This document shows positions 25,175-33,004 of a stretch of 64,000 bases of DNA, in pieces (within the stretch, counting starts at the first letter, position 1; each line of letters begins with the position of its first letter). This DNA is from Allomesorhizobium camelthorni. GTDB taxonomy: Bacteria > Pseudomonadota > Alphaproteobacteria > Rhizobiales > Rhizobiaceae. The stretch spans positions 1 through 64,000 of the forward strand of contig NZ_JAAKZF010000012.1 of the NCBI RefSeq assembly GCF_011045125.1. The letters run 5' to 3'. Under the pieces are notes generated by a model, which was given only the letters and a program-made list of their open reading frames with translations, did not search any database and was not told where the DNA came from. A program made the translations under genes and the position numbers.

Positions 25175-26407
25175 GTGGAAAACATTCGCGAAATTCCATC
25201 ACACTCGACACGCTTAGCGCAATCCCATTTCCGCACGCTGCGCCTGCCCTCGCCTTTCCAGCCGCGCATCGAGGCGCTGGCGAGGACGGAGGACTGGTAC
25301 GACTGGGCCGGCTACAAGGCGCCGAACTCGCTGTGGGATTCGGAGCTCGAATATTTCGCGATCCGCAGCCAGGCCGCCCTTTTCGACATTTCGCCCATGG
25401 TCAAATACCGGATCGAGGGACCCGACGCGGAGGCATGCCTCAACCGGATCACCCTGCGCGACGTCGCCAAACTGAAGCCCGGCCGGGTCCACTACACCGC
25501 CTGGTGCGACGACGAAGGCCATGTGCTCGACGACGGCACGCTGTTCCGGCTCGGCGAGCAAAATTTCCGGCTGTGCTGCCAGGAGCGCCATCTGCCGTGG
25601 CTGCTCGACAGCGCCTGCGGCTTCGACGTGCGGATCGAGGAAGAAACCGAAGCCATTGCCGGCCTGGCGCTGCAGGGGCCGACCTCCTTCGCTGTCCTAC
25701 GCGAGGCGGGCTTTGCCGGCGTCGAGCATCTGAAAGTCTTCGACCTTGCGGATTTCCTACATCAGAACGGAACCGTAACGATCTGTCGCACCGGCTTCAC
25801 CGGCGATCTCGGCTACGAGCTTTTCGTGGAAACGAAGCTCGCGCTCAGCCTCTGGGATCGCCTCTGGCAGGCCGGCGAACATCGCGGCCTGCGCGCCATC
25901 GGCTATCAGGCGCTGAACCGCGCTCGCATCGAGGCCGGGCTGATAGTCGCCAATGCCGATTTCTCCACCGCCGGGCATGCACTGCGCGCCGACCGCGTGC
26001 GCATGCCCGACGAGATCGGGCTGGGCTTCATGGTCGATGCCGAAAAGGGCCATTTCAACGGCCGCACGGCTATCATCAAGGCCCGACAGAACAAGACGAT
26101 GCACCATGTTCTGGTCGGGCTGGAGATCGAGGGCAACATCCCGGCCGAGCACGCCATCGTCTATCATCGGAAAAAGCGCGAGGTCGGGCTGGTCAGCGCC
26201 GCGATCTGGTCGCCGATGGCGAAGAGAAACATAGCGATTGCGGGCCTTTCGCGACCTTTCGGCGACACGATTACCGACGATCTCTGGGTCGAGATCTACG
26301 CGATGCGCGAACTGAAATACGAGCGGCTGATGAAACGCGCGAAGATCGTGCCGCGACCGTTTATCAAGCTGGACCGGCGGGCCGCCAACCCGCCGGCGGA
26401 CTTTTGA
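25175..26407 (+). CDS. GcvT-family aminomethyltransferase-like protein
   Basis: A 410-residue protein with a GTG start backed by GAGGAG. GcvT domain at about 45-300: FDISPMVKYRIEGPDAEACL, GLALQGPTSFAVL, TGFTGDLGYELFV; a C-terminal barrel follows. The family moves one-carbon units from amines or sulphonium compounds to tetrahydrofolate (glycine cleavage, dimethylglycine and DMSP demethylation). In this context it could accept a methyl group from the imported compound. It is tightly spaced after the oxidoreductase frame (3 bases) and followed 1 base later by a small gene. Confidence 0.9.
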   Translation: MENIREIPSHSTRLAQSHFRTLRLPSPFQPRIEALARTEDWYDWAGYKAPNSLWDSELEYFAIRSQAALFDISPMVKYRIEGPDAEACLNRITLRDVAKLKPGRVHYTAWCDDEGHVLDDGTLFRLGEQNFRLCCQERHLPWLLDSACGFDVRIEEETEAIAGLALQGPTSFAVLREAGFAGVEHLKVFDLADFLHQNGTVTICRTGFTGDLGYELFVETKLALSLWDRLWQAGEHRGLRAIGYQALNRARIEAGLIVANADFSTAGHALRADRVRMPDEIGLGFMVDAEKGHFNGRTAIIKARQNKTMHHVLVGLEIEGNIPAEHAIVYHRKKREVGLVSAAIWSPMAKRNIAIAGLSRPFGDTITDDLWVEIYAMRELKYERLMKRAKIVPRPFIKLDRRAANPPADF

Positions 26408-26408
26408 G

Positions 26409-26654
26409 ATGGTGCCGGACACGGAAACCGCCGAACAATGGGCGCTGGTCAACACACCGCTCGGAGAACCGTGGTCGGGTCGCACGCGCTACGCCGCTGC
26501 CATGTATTTCTATAAGCGCGGCGAATTGAGCGCCGAGGCGCTGGAAGTCTACCGCCTGTGCTCAAGGCGCGATTCAGAAGATCCGCTGCCGATCATCGGC
26601 GAGCGGGGAGTGGAAAGCGAGTGGCTGGAGAGGATGGAGAAACAAAAACAATAA
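26409..26654 (+). CDS. Small conserved-looking partner protein
   Basis: An 81-residue protein starting 1 base after the GcvT-like stop. It is soluble, rich in Trp/Tyr/Glu at the start (AEQWALVNTPLGEPWSGR), and ends EWLERMEKQKQ. The tight spacing argues for translation coupling and a shared pathway. I do not recognise a family. A subunit or accessory role beside the FAD/GcvT proteins is possible, similar to small subunits of sarcosine oxidase systems, but no motif proves it. Confidence 0.7.
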   Translation: MVPDTETAEQWALVNTPLGEPWSGRTRYAAAMYFYKRGELSAEALEVYRLCSRRDSEDPLPIIGERGVESEWLERMEKQKQ

Positions 26655-26656
26655 GA

Positions 26657-26865
26657 GTGCGTCCTTCGAGGCTCGCTGCGCTCGCACCTCAGGATGAGGG
26701 ACGTGGGTTGCTTGCACCAAAGTTCTGAAACGCACAGCAAATCAGACCGGCCGCAGGCACTTACCCTACTCGTCCTACAACTACGACGAGTTTCTCAGGA
26801 CGCGGTTGTAGGCAGCAACAATCCTCATCCTGAGGTGCGAGCGCAGCGAGCCTCGAAGGACGCAC
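26657..26865. repeat. 209-base MITE-like element with 43-base inverted ends
   Basis: Left arm 26657-26699 and right arm 26823-26865 are perfect inverted copies of each other (43 of 43). The 123-base centre carries a smaller inverted repeat (CCTACAAC near 26787, GTTGTAGG near 26807). The arms read GTGCGTCCTTCGAGGCTCGC and onward. No transposase is present. The element lies between convergent genes, three bases after one stop codon and six before the other. Confidence 0.88.
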
Positions 26866-26871
26866 CCCGCC

Positions 26872-27171
26872 TCACCGCTTCAACAGATCCGCCCAATCCT
26901 TGTGGCGGCGGAATTCGAGCGCCACGAACCGGCAGAGCGGCGTGATCTTCGTGCCTGAAGCGCGGGCGTCCTCGACGGCCCGCACCACCAGGCGTTCCGC
27001 CACGCCGCGCCCCCTGTATGCGGGCGGCACCCAGGTGTGGTCGATGATGATGTGATCCGGCCCGCTCTCGACATAGGTCAGTTCGGCCGGTTCGCCCTCG
27101 GGCATTTCGAGCACGTAGCGGCCCCGATGGCCGCGCTTTTCCAGCCTTATGCCCAGATCCGTCTTCTGCAT
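26872..27171 (-). CDS. GNAT-like acetyltransferase, YidJ/YjdJ type, copy A
   Basis: A 99-residue minimal GNAT protein starting at the ATG at 27171 (MQKTDLGIRLEK); the longer open frame to 27294 is not supported. Core motifs: ELTYVESGPDHIIIDHTWVP, then the acetyl-CoA loop YRGRGVAERLV and PLCRFVALEFRRH. This short GNAT branch has no well-established substrate. It is closely similar to the next gene, which has the same length and motif order, indicating tandem duplication. It is the last gene of a leftward operon. Confidence 0.85.
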   Translation of the reverse strand: MQKTDLGIRLEKRGHRGRYVLEMPEGEPAELTYVESGPDHIIIDHTWVPPAYRGRGVAERLVVRAVEDARASGTKITPLCRFVALEFRRHKDWADLLKR

Positions 27172-27269
27172 CGCCGCCTCGATCTCTCCCGGACTCTCCA
27201 GACAAAAATGGCTGCTTACGACGTTGGTTCCTGCCGGAAGAATCGGATCATCCCCGGCGGGTTGCGCGA

Positions 27270-27569
27270 CTAGCCTTTCAGCACGTCCGCCCATTCGGCA
27301 TGCTTGCGGAACTGCGCGTTGGCGAAGGGGCAGAGCGGGATGATCTTCTTGCCCGCGGCGCGCATGTCCTCGACGGCACGGGTGACGAGCCTCAGCCCCG
27401 CGCCCTGCCTGCGAAACGCTTCCGGAACTTCGGTATGGTCGATGATGATCAGATGCTCTCCGGCCTTGCTGAAGGTCATCTCCGCCTCGTCGCCGGCGGC
27501 TGAGCGGATGAAATATCGTCCCTTCGAGCCGGTATCTTCCAGCCGGATTTCAGGCAGCGCGTCGGTCAT
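27270..27569 (-). CDS. GNAT-like acetyltransferase, YidJ/YjdJ type, copy B
   Basis: A 99-residue paralogue of the neighbouring protein: EMTFSKAGEHLIIIDHTEVP, RRQGAGLRLVTRAVEDMRA, PLCPFANAQFRKHAEWADVL. The CoA loop is RRQGAG. It overlaps the esterase gene by 4 bases, which implies translational coupling. Its substrate is unknown; its place beside quinone-detoxification genes suggests a role in protecting or repairing modified amines, but this is inference. Confidence 0.88.
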   Translation of the reverse strand: MTDALPEIRLEDTGSKGRYFIRSAAGDEAEMTFSKAGEHLIIIDHTEVPEAFRRQGAGLRLVTRAVEDMRAAGKKIIPLCPFANAQFRKHAEWADVLKG

Positions 27570-28186
27570 GATTGCTCCTGTCTAGGTGCAAGGAACCGCC
27601 TGGCCGCTTCGATCTCGTCCGGTCGGATCTCGTGCCCGCCTTCATGCCAGTGGAGTGTGACATCGGCCCCGGCCGACCGCAAATGCGCGTCGAGCCGCGC
27701 CGTGAGGTTGGGCGGGCAGATCGGGTCGCGGCGGCCGGCGGTGATCAGGATCCGCTTTCCCTTGAGGCTGCCCTTCACCTGCGGCTCGAACGGGATCAGC
27801 GGGTGCATGAGCACCGCGGCGTCGAACAGGTCCGGCTCGAGAAAGATCGTCGAGGCGAGGATGTTCGCGCCGTTGGAATAGCCGAGGCCGAGCACCGCCG
27901 AGGGCTTTTGCGCCTCGACATGCGCCCGGACGAAGGCCGCCATGTTGCCGGTGCGCAGCGCGAGGTCGTCCATGTCGTAGACGCCCTCGCCGGTGCGCCG
28001 GAAGAACCGCGCCGCGCCATATTCCGAGACGTCGCCGCGCGGCGAGACGATCGACGCGCCGGGCAGCATCTCCTGCCCGAGCGAGACGAGCTGGTTTTCG
28101 TCGCCGCCGGTGCCATGGAACAGGAACAGCACCGGCGCGCCAGGCGCGCCGGCTATAGCCTTGTGGATGTAAGCGTCTGCGGACAT
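27566..28186 (-). CDS. Carboxylesterase/phospholipase-like hydrolase, MhqD-like
   Basis: A 206-residue alpha/beta hydrolase with FLFHGTGGDENQLVSLGQEM near the N-terminus, the nucleophile elbow GLGYSNGAN, an Asp in AGRRDPICP and a His in WHEGGHEI. It resembles MhqD, the esterase that in Bacillus works with the MhqO-type dioxygenase against methylhydroquinone and catechol stress. The partner is encoded 6 bases upstream at 28193, as in those systems. Confidence 0.88.
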   Translation of the reverse strand: MSADAYIHKAIAGAPGAPVLFLFHGTGGDENQLVSLGQEMLPGASIVSPRGDVSEYGAARFFRRTGEGVYDMDDLALRTGNMAAFVRAHVEAQKPSAVLGLGYSNGANILASTIFLEPDLFDAAVLMHPLIPFEPQVKGSLKGKRILITAGRRDPICPPNLTARLDAHLRSAGADVTLHWHEGGHEIRPDEIEAARRFLAPRQEQS

Positions 28187-28192
28187 GGCTGA

Positions 28193-29125
28193 TCAGCCCT
28201 CCAGCGGCTGCAGGTGCTTTTCGAGATAATCGCGCAGATGCGCATGCTGCTTCGGCAGCTTGAGCGCCTCGCCGAGATGGGCCGTGTCCTCGTCGCGATC
28301 GAAGCCCGGCTCGTTGGTCGCGACTTCGAACAGGACGCCGCCCGGCGTCCGGAAGTAGATCGACCAGAAATAATCGCGATCGATCACCGGCGTCACCTGG
28401 TAGCCGGTGTCCATCAGCGCCTTGCGGACCTCGATCTGCTTTGCCCGGTTTTCGACCGCGAAGGCGATGTGGTGGACGGAGCCGGCGCCGAGATCGGCAA
28501 AGGGCGCACCGGGCAAGGTTTCGATGTCGATGACATCGGCGCCGTTGCCGTTCTTGATGGCCAGCCGCTTGACGTTGCCGGAAGCATCGACATCCTCGTA
28601 GCCCATGAACTTCAGCAACTCCTCTGTCGCGCCGCCGTCCCGCAGCCTGAGCGACGCCGAATGGAAGCCGCGTATGGCGTCGTCGGCGGGAATACCGGCT
28701 TCGGTCCACGGCTTGCGTGGGTCGTCCTTCGTCTCGACGAGCGCGAAGGAATCGCCGTCCGGGCCAGAGAAGGCCAGCCTCTCCTCGCCGAAGCGCGTTT
28801 CGCGCTTCACGTCCTTTACACCCTCGTCGGCGAACCGCTTTTCCCAATAGCCAAGCGTGCCCTGCGGCACCGCAAAAACGGTGGTTCCGACCTCACCCAC
28901 GCCATGCCTGCCCTTGCCTATGTTCGGGAAAGGAAAGTAGGTCATGACCGAGCCCGGCGTGCCGACCTCGTCAGCGTAATAGAGATGGTAGACGTCCGGC
29001 GCGTCGAAATTGACGGTCTTCTTGACCCGGCGCAGCCCGAGCTTGCCGGTGAAGAATTCGTTGTTGCGGCGTGCATCCCTGGCCATCGACGTGACGTGGT
29101 GCAGACCCTTGATCTGGTCGAGCAT
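28193..29125 (-). CDS. Ring-cleaving dioxygenase, MhqO-like VOC protein
   Basis: A 310-residue protein with two tandem VOC modules. Metal ligands are visible as GLHHVTSMARD at about 6-16, HIAFAVEN around 218-225 and the late Glu in GGVLFEVATNEPGF. The family acts on hydroquinone- or catechol-like rings and is induced by electrophiles. It is the first gene of a four-gene leftward operon with the esterase and two GNAT proteins. A strong inverted repeat lies about 110 bases upstream. Confidence 0.9.
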   Translation of the reverse strand: MLDQIKGLHHVTSMARDARRNNEFFTGKLGLRRVKKTVNFDAPDVYHLYYADEVGTPGSVMTYFPFPNIGKGRHGVGEVGTTVFAVPQGTLGYWEKRFADEGVKDVKRETRFGEERLAFSGPDGDSFALVETKDDPRKPWTEAGIPADDAIRGFHSASLRLRDGGATEELLKFMGYEDVDASGNVKRLAIKNGNGADVIDIETLPGAPFADLGAGSVHHIAFAVENRAKQIEVRKALMDTGYQVTPVIDRDYFWSIYFRTPGGVLFEVATNEPGFDRDEDTAHLGEALKLPKQHAHLRDYLEKHLQPLEG

Positions 29126-29234
29126 GTCCGTGCTCCTTTGTTTCCTAGGCGACCTCGCCGCCTCTCGGCCCCTTATGTCGGTCGAACGACCCGTCGGGGT
29201 AGAGGCCGAAGTCAGAATGCACTGTCGTCAATTT

Positions 29235-29261
29235 GTGAACGAACTGCAGGCGTTCGTTCAC
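29235..29261. promoter_or_regulatory. Inverted repeat upstream of the MhqO-like operon
   Basis: GTGAACGAAC (29235-29244) and GTTCGTTCAC (29252-29261) form a perfect 10-bp inverted repeat with a 7-base spacer. Position and symmetry fit a MarR- or TetR-type operator controlling the dioxygenase-esterase operon. No regulator gene is adjacent. The rest of 29126-29457 shows no gene. Confidence 0.65.
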
Positions 29262-29457
29262 TGCTTTCGCACTCTTGCACGCCCGCGAGATTTCCGCTCC
29301 GCCTGTCACAGGCGAGAATGAGGGAACTCAGCTTGGCACGAAAATCGAAATGCCCCAATGTCCCGCTTATCGCCTGTTACCAGTTACCAGTGCTTGCTTT
29401 GCTGAGCGAACATATGGTTGTGCGGCACGGTTGGTCACGTAGCGGATCCGACAAAGA

Positions 29458-29485
29458 AAACCCGCGCCGTCGCCGGCGCGGGTTT
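29458..29485 (-). terminator. Terminator of the PRC-barrel gene
   Basis: A 12-bp stem (AAACCCGCGCCG with its complement) and 4-base loop, followed on the minus strand by TTTTCTTT. It lies 20 bases after the stop of the PRC-barrel gene. Confidence 0.88.
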
Positions 29486-29505
29486 GCCACGATAAGCGTG
29501 GATGA

Positions 29506-30561
29506 TTACTGGTTCATCATCATGCGCTGTTCGTCGCGCTTCTCGGCGAAGCTTGCCTCGTCATAGGCCGGCTGCGCGTCCAACTGCTCCTTGGTGAAGC
29601 CGGTGTAGAGATACTTGTTGCCGTCCGCGTCGGTCATGAATGCGAGATTGTCCATCGCGACTGCGACTTCCTTCTCGCCGACGCCGAGGAACCCGCCGAC
29701 ATCGACGATGATCGAATCGACCTTCTCACCTTCGAGCACGACATCGCCGATCTCGCCGATCATCTCGTCATTGGCGCCGTAAACGGTGGTTCCAACCAGA
29801 TCTTCCGAGCGGATTTCGCCGGCCGGCATTTCCGTCAACGTGGACTTGTCGACCGCTCCCGTCATGGTCTGATCGGTGGGAGCGGCCGGGGCAGCCGGAG
29901 CTGCTGCGGTCTGCTCGTCAGCCGGAGCGGCCGGAGCCGGAGCGGTTGCAGTCTGGTCGTCAGCCGGAGCAGGCTCAATCGGAGCCGTCGCGGTCTGCTC
30001 ATCCGACGGGGCAGGTTCAGCCGGGGCCGTCGCTGTCTGATCGTCAGCCGGTGCAACCGGGGCAGGAGCCGGAGCCGTCGCGGTCTGGTCGGTCGCCGGA
30101 GGCGGTTCCGTGCCGGCGATGGTCGCCGGAGCAGGCTCATAGGCGCGGCGATCGAAATCGGCCTGCGCTTCGAGCTGTTCCTTGGTGGCGGCTATGACCA
30201 GCCAGCGGTCGCCGTCCCGTTCGGCCCAGTCAACCTCGGCGTAGTTCACGGCGACATTCTTCTGGCCGAGGCCGAGGAAGCCGCCGACGCCGATGACGAT
30301 GGATTCGACCTCGCCATTCGAGCCGATGACGATATCATTGACTTTGCCGATGTTCTCGGCGTCGTCGCCGGTGCCGTTGTAGACGGTTTCGCCGATCAGG
30401 TTGGTAGCCAGATGGCCGTCGGCGCGCACGACAGGCGCTTCAGCCGGGGCCTGGATGGTCGGATCCGGCGCGGCAGGCGCGGGCGCAGTGGTGTCCTGCG
30501 CATAGGCGGCCGTCGACAACAGTGCCGCGACCGCCGTGGTAGCCAGAAGATTGCGGATCAT
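29506..30561 (-). CDS. Exported protein with two PRC-barrel domains
   Basis: A 351-residue protein with a signal peptide (cleavage near AYA-QD at 19-22) and two PRC-barrel domains at about 50-145 and 245-335, each with a VGGFLG(L/V)G turn and ending in KEQL(E/D)AQ. They are joined by a linker of six QTATAP-type repeats. The ATG at 30561 is preceded by AAGGAG. PRC barrels of this kind bind nucleic acid or partner proteins; exported versions are common in Rhizobiales and stress-induced. An EcfG-type promoter upstream places it in the general stress regulon. Confidence 0.9.
   Translation of the reverse strand: MIRNLLATTAVAALLSTAAYAQDTTAPAPAAPDPTIQAPAEAPVVRADGHLATNLIGETVYNGTGDDAENIGKVNDIVIGSNGEVESIVIGVGGFLGLGQKNVAVNYAEVDWAERDGDRWLVIAATKEQLEAQADFDRRAYEPAPATIAGTEPPPATDQTATAPAPAPVAPADDQTATAPAEPAPSDEQTATAPIEPAPADDQTATAPAPAAPADEQTAAAPAAPAAPTDQTMTGAVDKSTLTEMPAGEIRSEDLVGTTVYGANDEMIGEIGDVVLEGEKVDSIIVDVGGFLGVGEKEVAVAMDNLAFMTDADGNKYLYTGFTKEQLDAQPAYDEASFAEKRDEQRMMMNQ
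29866..30090 (-). repeat. 14-codon tandem repeats in the PRC-barrel linker
   Basis: Residues 158-232 contain six repeats carrying QT, spaced 16, 14, 14, 14 and 14 residues (about 42 bases). Each unit is Asp/Gln-Thr-Ala followed by Ala/Pro-rich sequence. Such direct repeats can expand or contract by slippage. Confidence 0.85.
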
Positions 30562-30651
30562 GATATGTTCTCCTTGTGCGTGAGCTTTCAATGCACTGCC
30601 GCGCCTCGGCTGCACCGTCGCAGGGAATGCCGGGCGCGGTTTCACAACGTC

Positions 30652-30678
30652 ACAACGTCGTTACTGCGTTCTAGTTCC
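30652..30678 (-). promoter_or_regulatory. EcfG-type promoter for the PRC-barrel gene
   Basis: On the minus strand: GGAAC (30678-30674), 16 bases, CGTTGT (30657-30652). This fits the EcfG consensus GGAAC-N16/17-CGTT and ends 91 bases before the start codon. Confidence 0.85.
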
Positions 30679-30826
30679 GAATTTCCCCGGATCCCGCCAT
30701 TCCGGAAGAGGTGCGGCAGGGTCCCGTGAGCCCTGCTGTCCAAGGCGGGAACTTCGCCACGTTGAGAAAACCGGCTTTCGCTCGCCGAGCAGGCAGCTTC
30801 AGCGACGGGCGATCGGAGATTCTGGC

Positions 30827-31747
30827 ATGCGCTTTCTTGCGGTGCTCAACCGGGACGGCGGCACCCTGCGCGGGATGAATCTCGATGCCTTTTCAGCAAA
30901 GATCGAAGAAACCTTGGCGACCGCCGGCCATATCGTAGAAATGCGCATCGTCGCGGGTGACGAAATAGTCGAGGCGCTCGACAAGGCGGCGCGCAAGCGG
31001 TCGGTCGACGTGGTGCTGGCCGGCGGCGGCGACGGAACCATCTCAGCGGCGGCCGCGGCCCTGAAGGACAGGAAGAAGGCGCTGGCCATCCTTCCGGCGG
31101 GAACCATGAACCTCTTTGCGCGCAGCCTCTGCGTGCCGCAGGCGCTGGATCAGGCTCTCGACTCGTTCGCGGACGGCGAGATCAAGTTCGTGGACGTGGC
31201 CAGCGCCAATGGCCGCGTCTTCGTCCACCAGTTCTCGATCGGCGTGCACGCCAAAATGGTGCGGCTGCGCGACAAGATGGAATTCCGCTCCCGTCTCGGG
31301 AAGATCGGCGTTTCGGTCACGGCCGCCTACGCGACCATTATGAACCCGCCGACGATGACCGTCAGCCTGACGATCGGCGACGTAGAGATCGTCACCCGCA
31401 CGATCGGTATAGGCGTGACCAACAATCTGTTGGGCGAAGGCCATCTGCCCTAAGCAGACCATCCGGATGGCGGCGTGCTCGGCATCTACATCACCGTTGC
31501 CCGGCAACCTGGGGAACTGCTGCGCTTCATGCTCAACGTGGCGCGCGGCCGGTGGCGCGACAACCAGCAGGTCGAAATCCATCGGGCCGAGCGGGTAGTG
31601 CTCAAGATTCGCTCGGCCAAGGCTGGTTTCAAATGCGTGATGGACGGCGAACTGTCGGAGCTGGAACCGGAGACGGTGCTGGAGATACACCCGAAATCGC
31701 TTCGGGTGCTCGTGCCAAAGCAGTCCGGGGCAAGCTCCCCTGGCTAA
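30827..31747 (+). pseudogene. Diacylglycerol/lipid kinase-like gene with an internal TAA
   Basis: Two frames in exact register, 30827-31453 and the continuation to 31747, encode one DAGK-type protein of about 306 residues. The first holds the nucleotide site VVLAGGGDGTISAAA and LPAGTMNLFA; the second holds ADHPDGGVLGIYIT and a C-terminal domain with LKIRSAKAGFKCVMDGE. They are split by TAA at 31451-31453 after GEGHLP, where the family usually has a Tyr codon. One base change therefore interrupts an otherwise intact gene. The cause may be real mutation or sequencing error. If real, the truncated product lacks most of the second domain. Confidence 0.85.
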
Positions 31748-31944
31748 TTGGCCGGCGCTTGTTCATTGCCTTCAACCGTCACGCCGCCGGGCTGCTCGTT
31801 GCTCGGCGCGTCGATAGCCTCGCCCCAAATCTCCAGAATTCCCCATACCGCCATCGCCAGCGCCAGCCCGGCCACAAGGACGATAAGGACGGGAAGGCCG
31901 CGGCTTCCCTGGCGCGATTTGCCGGGCGGTATTGTCTTGGGCAC
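31744..31944 (-). CDS. Small membrane protein
   Basis: A 66-residue protein: basic N-terminus (MPKTIPPGKSRQGSRG), one membrane segment at about 18-40, then an acidic tail (EAIDAPSNEQPGG). It overlaps the end of the convergent kinase-like gene by 4 bases. No family recognised. A weak EcfG-like promoter (GGAAC-N16-CATTGA, 32001-31975) lies 31 bases upstream, with one mismatch from consensus, in keeping with its stress-gene neighbours. Confidence 0.7.
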   Translation of the reverse strand: MPKTIPPGKSRQGSRGLPVLIVLVAGLALAMAVWGILEIWGEAIDAPSNEQPGGVTVEGNEQAPAN

Positions 31945-32039
31945 GATCGTCTCCGCTGTATTGGCCTATGCCGATCAATGCCCGCGCCATGGCTTGGTTC
32001 CAGACGCATCGCCGGTAGGCCGCCGCAGATGGCGAAACC

Positions 32040-32525
32040 TCAATCGGCGAGATCGGGTTTCTTCGGAGTCTTGGCGCGGTTCTCACGGTAGATCGCATAG
32101 GCGGTAAGCGCGACAATCGGCGCTATCACCGTTCCAAGCCCGGCTTTGCCGCGCAAAAGCGCCGGCAAGACTGCTAGCGCGGAAGCGACCGCGACGGTCG
32201 TCAGGTCGCTTGCGCGCCGCTCCTTGGCCCGCCGCGCCTGAACCCGCGCGGTGGCGGTATGAACGATGAGGACGAGGCCGCTCAAGAGCAGAAAGATTGC
32301 GCCGATGCCGAGTGCCGCTTCGATCGCGCCGTAGCGTTGCGACGCCCATATGTAGAGTGCGCCGATAAGAAAGCCGACACCGCAAAGGGCGGCCACGCCT
32401 GCCAGCAGATAGGCGATCGCCGTTCGCCGGGCGCGGCGAACAGCAAGCGCAGTTTCGCCCGAAGCGAAACTTGCAATCAGCGATGCCAGCATGCGAACGC
32501 CCCCATCCCCGGCAGAACCATTCAA
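32040..32525 (-). CDS. YqjE/phage-holin-like inner-membrane protein
   Basis: A 161-residue protein with two strong membrane segments (about 37-59 and 68-90), a basic cytoplasmic linker (ARVQARRAKERRASD) and a hydrophobic C-terminal part (about 120-145). This resembles the Phage_holin_3_6/YqjE group, which in enterobacteria accompanies the ElaB/YqjD ribosome-anchoring protein. The same pairing occurs here: the DUF883 gene starts upstream at 32888 on the same strand, 27 bases away. A start at 32492 (150 residues) is an alternative. Expression is probably from the EcfG promoter at 32917-32943. Confidence 0.8.
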   Translation of the reverse strand: MNGSAGDGGVRMLASLIASFASGETALAVRRARRTAIAYLLAGVAALCGVGFLIGALYIWASQRYGAIEAALGIGAIFLLLSGLVLIVHTATARVQARRAKERRASDLTTVAVASALAVLPALLRGKAGLGTVIAPIVALTAYAIYRENRAKTPKKPDLAD

Positions 32526-32552
32526 CTTAACCTGATCATGGTTTAGCCGGCG

Positions 32553-32888
32553 CTAGCGGCGTGACAGGAGCGCAAACAGAAAACCGACGCCGGCGGCGAT
32601 CGCAAGCGATGTGATCGGCTTTTCACGAACGGTCGCAATCACCTGCTCTTGGATGTCGTTGGCGTTGGCGCGGAGGCCTTCGATGGCCGCCTCGCCCTGG
32701 GTGCGCAACTGCTCGACCCCTTCGGCCGCCGCACGGCGCGCGGCGCTGTAGGAATGATCTTTGGTGGCCGCCAATTGCTCGGCGAGCTTCGCTATGTCTT
32801 CCCGCAACTGGCGGATGTCGGCTTCAAGGTTGGGGCTTGGTCCCGTTTCGCCTGTGGATTTCGAAGATCTGCCTGCTGCAGCCGCCAT
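32553..32888 (-). CDS. ElaB/YqjD/DUF883-like membrane-anchored protein
   Basis: A 111-residue protein starting at the ATG at 32888 with AAGGAG upstream. Residues about 15-85 form a long amphipathic helix region (DIRQLREDIAKLAEQLAATK), followed by a C-terminal membrane anchor with SLAIAAGVGFLFALLSRR. This is the ElaB/YqjD layout; the E. coli protein tethers ribosomes to the membrane in stationary phase. A stress role fits the strong EcfG-type promoter directly upstream. Confidence 0.9.
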   Translation of the reverse strand: MAAAAGRSSKSTGETGPSPNLEADIRQLREDIAKLAEQLAATKDHSYSAARRAAAEGVEQLRTQGEAAIEGLRANANDIQEQVIATVREKPITSLAIAAGVGFLFALLSRR

Positions 32889-32916
32889 TGCCACACTCCT
32901 TAGCACTAATGCCGAC

Positions 32917-32943
32917 AGAACGCCCCATGCGCAGCGAGGTTCC
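32917..32943 (-). promoter_or_regulatory. EcfG-type promoter for DUF883 gene
   Basis: Minus strand: GGAAC (32943-32939), 16 bases, CGTTCT (32922-32917), ending 29 bases before the DUF883 start codon. It is back to back with the plus-strand promoter at 32949. Confidence 0.85.
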
Positions 32944-32948
32944 GTCAA

Positions 32949-32976
32949 GGAACGAAAGGCCATGAAAGTGCGTTTC
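32949..32976 (+). promoter_or_regulatory. EcfG-type promoter for AI-2E family gene
   Basis: GGAAC (32949-32953), 17 bases, CGTTTC (32971-32976), 29 bases before the transporter ATG at 33005. Confidence 0.85.
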
Positions 32977-33004
32977 CCGCTGCAAGTCCAGCCGGAAATC
33001 CTAG

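Noticed and set aside
29866-30090. Regular repeats considered as a CRISPR array
   Set aside because: They are in-frame, imperfect, without unique spacers, and lie inside a gene.
30745-30770. GGAAC with CGTT upstream of the lipid kinase-like gene
   Set aside because: The spacing is only 7 bases, not 16-17, so it is not an EcfG promoter.
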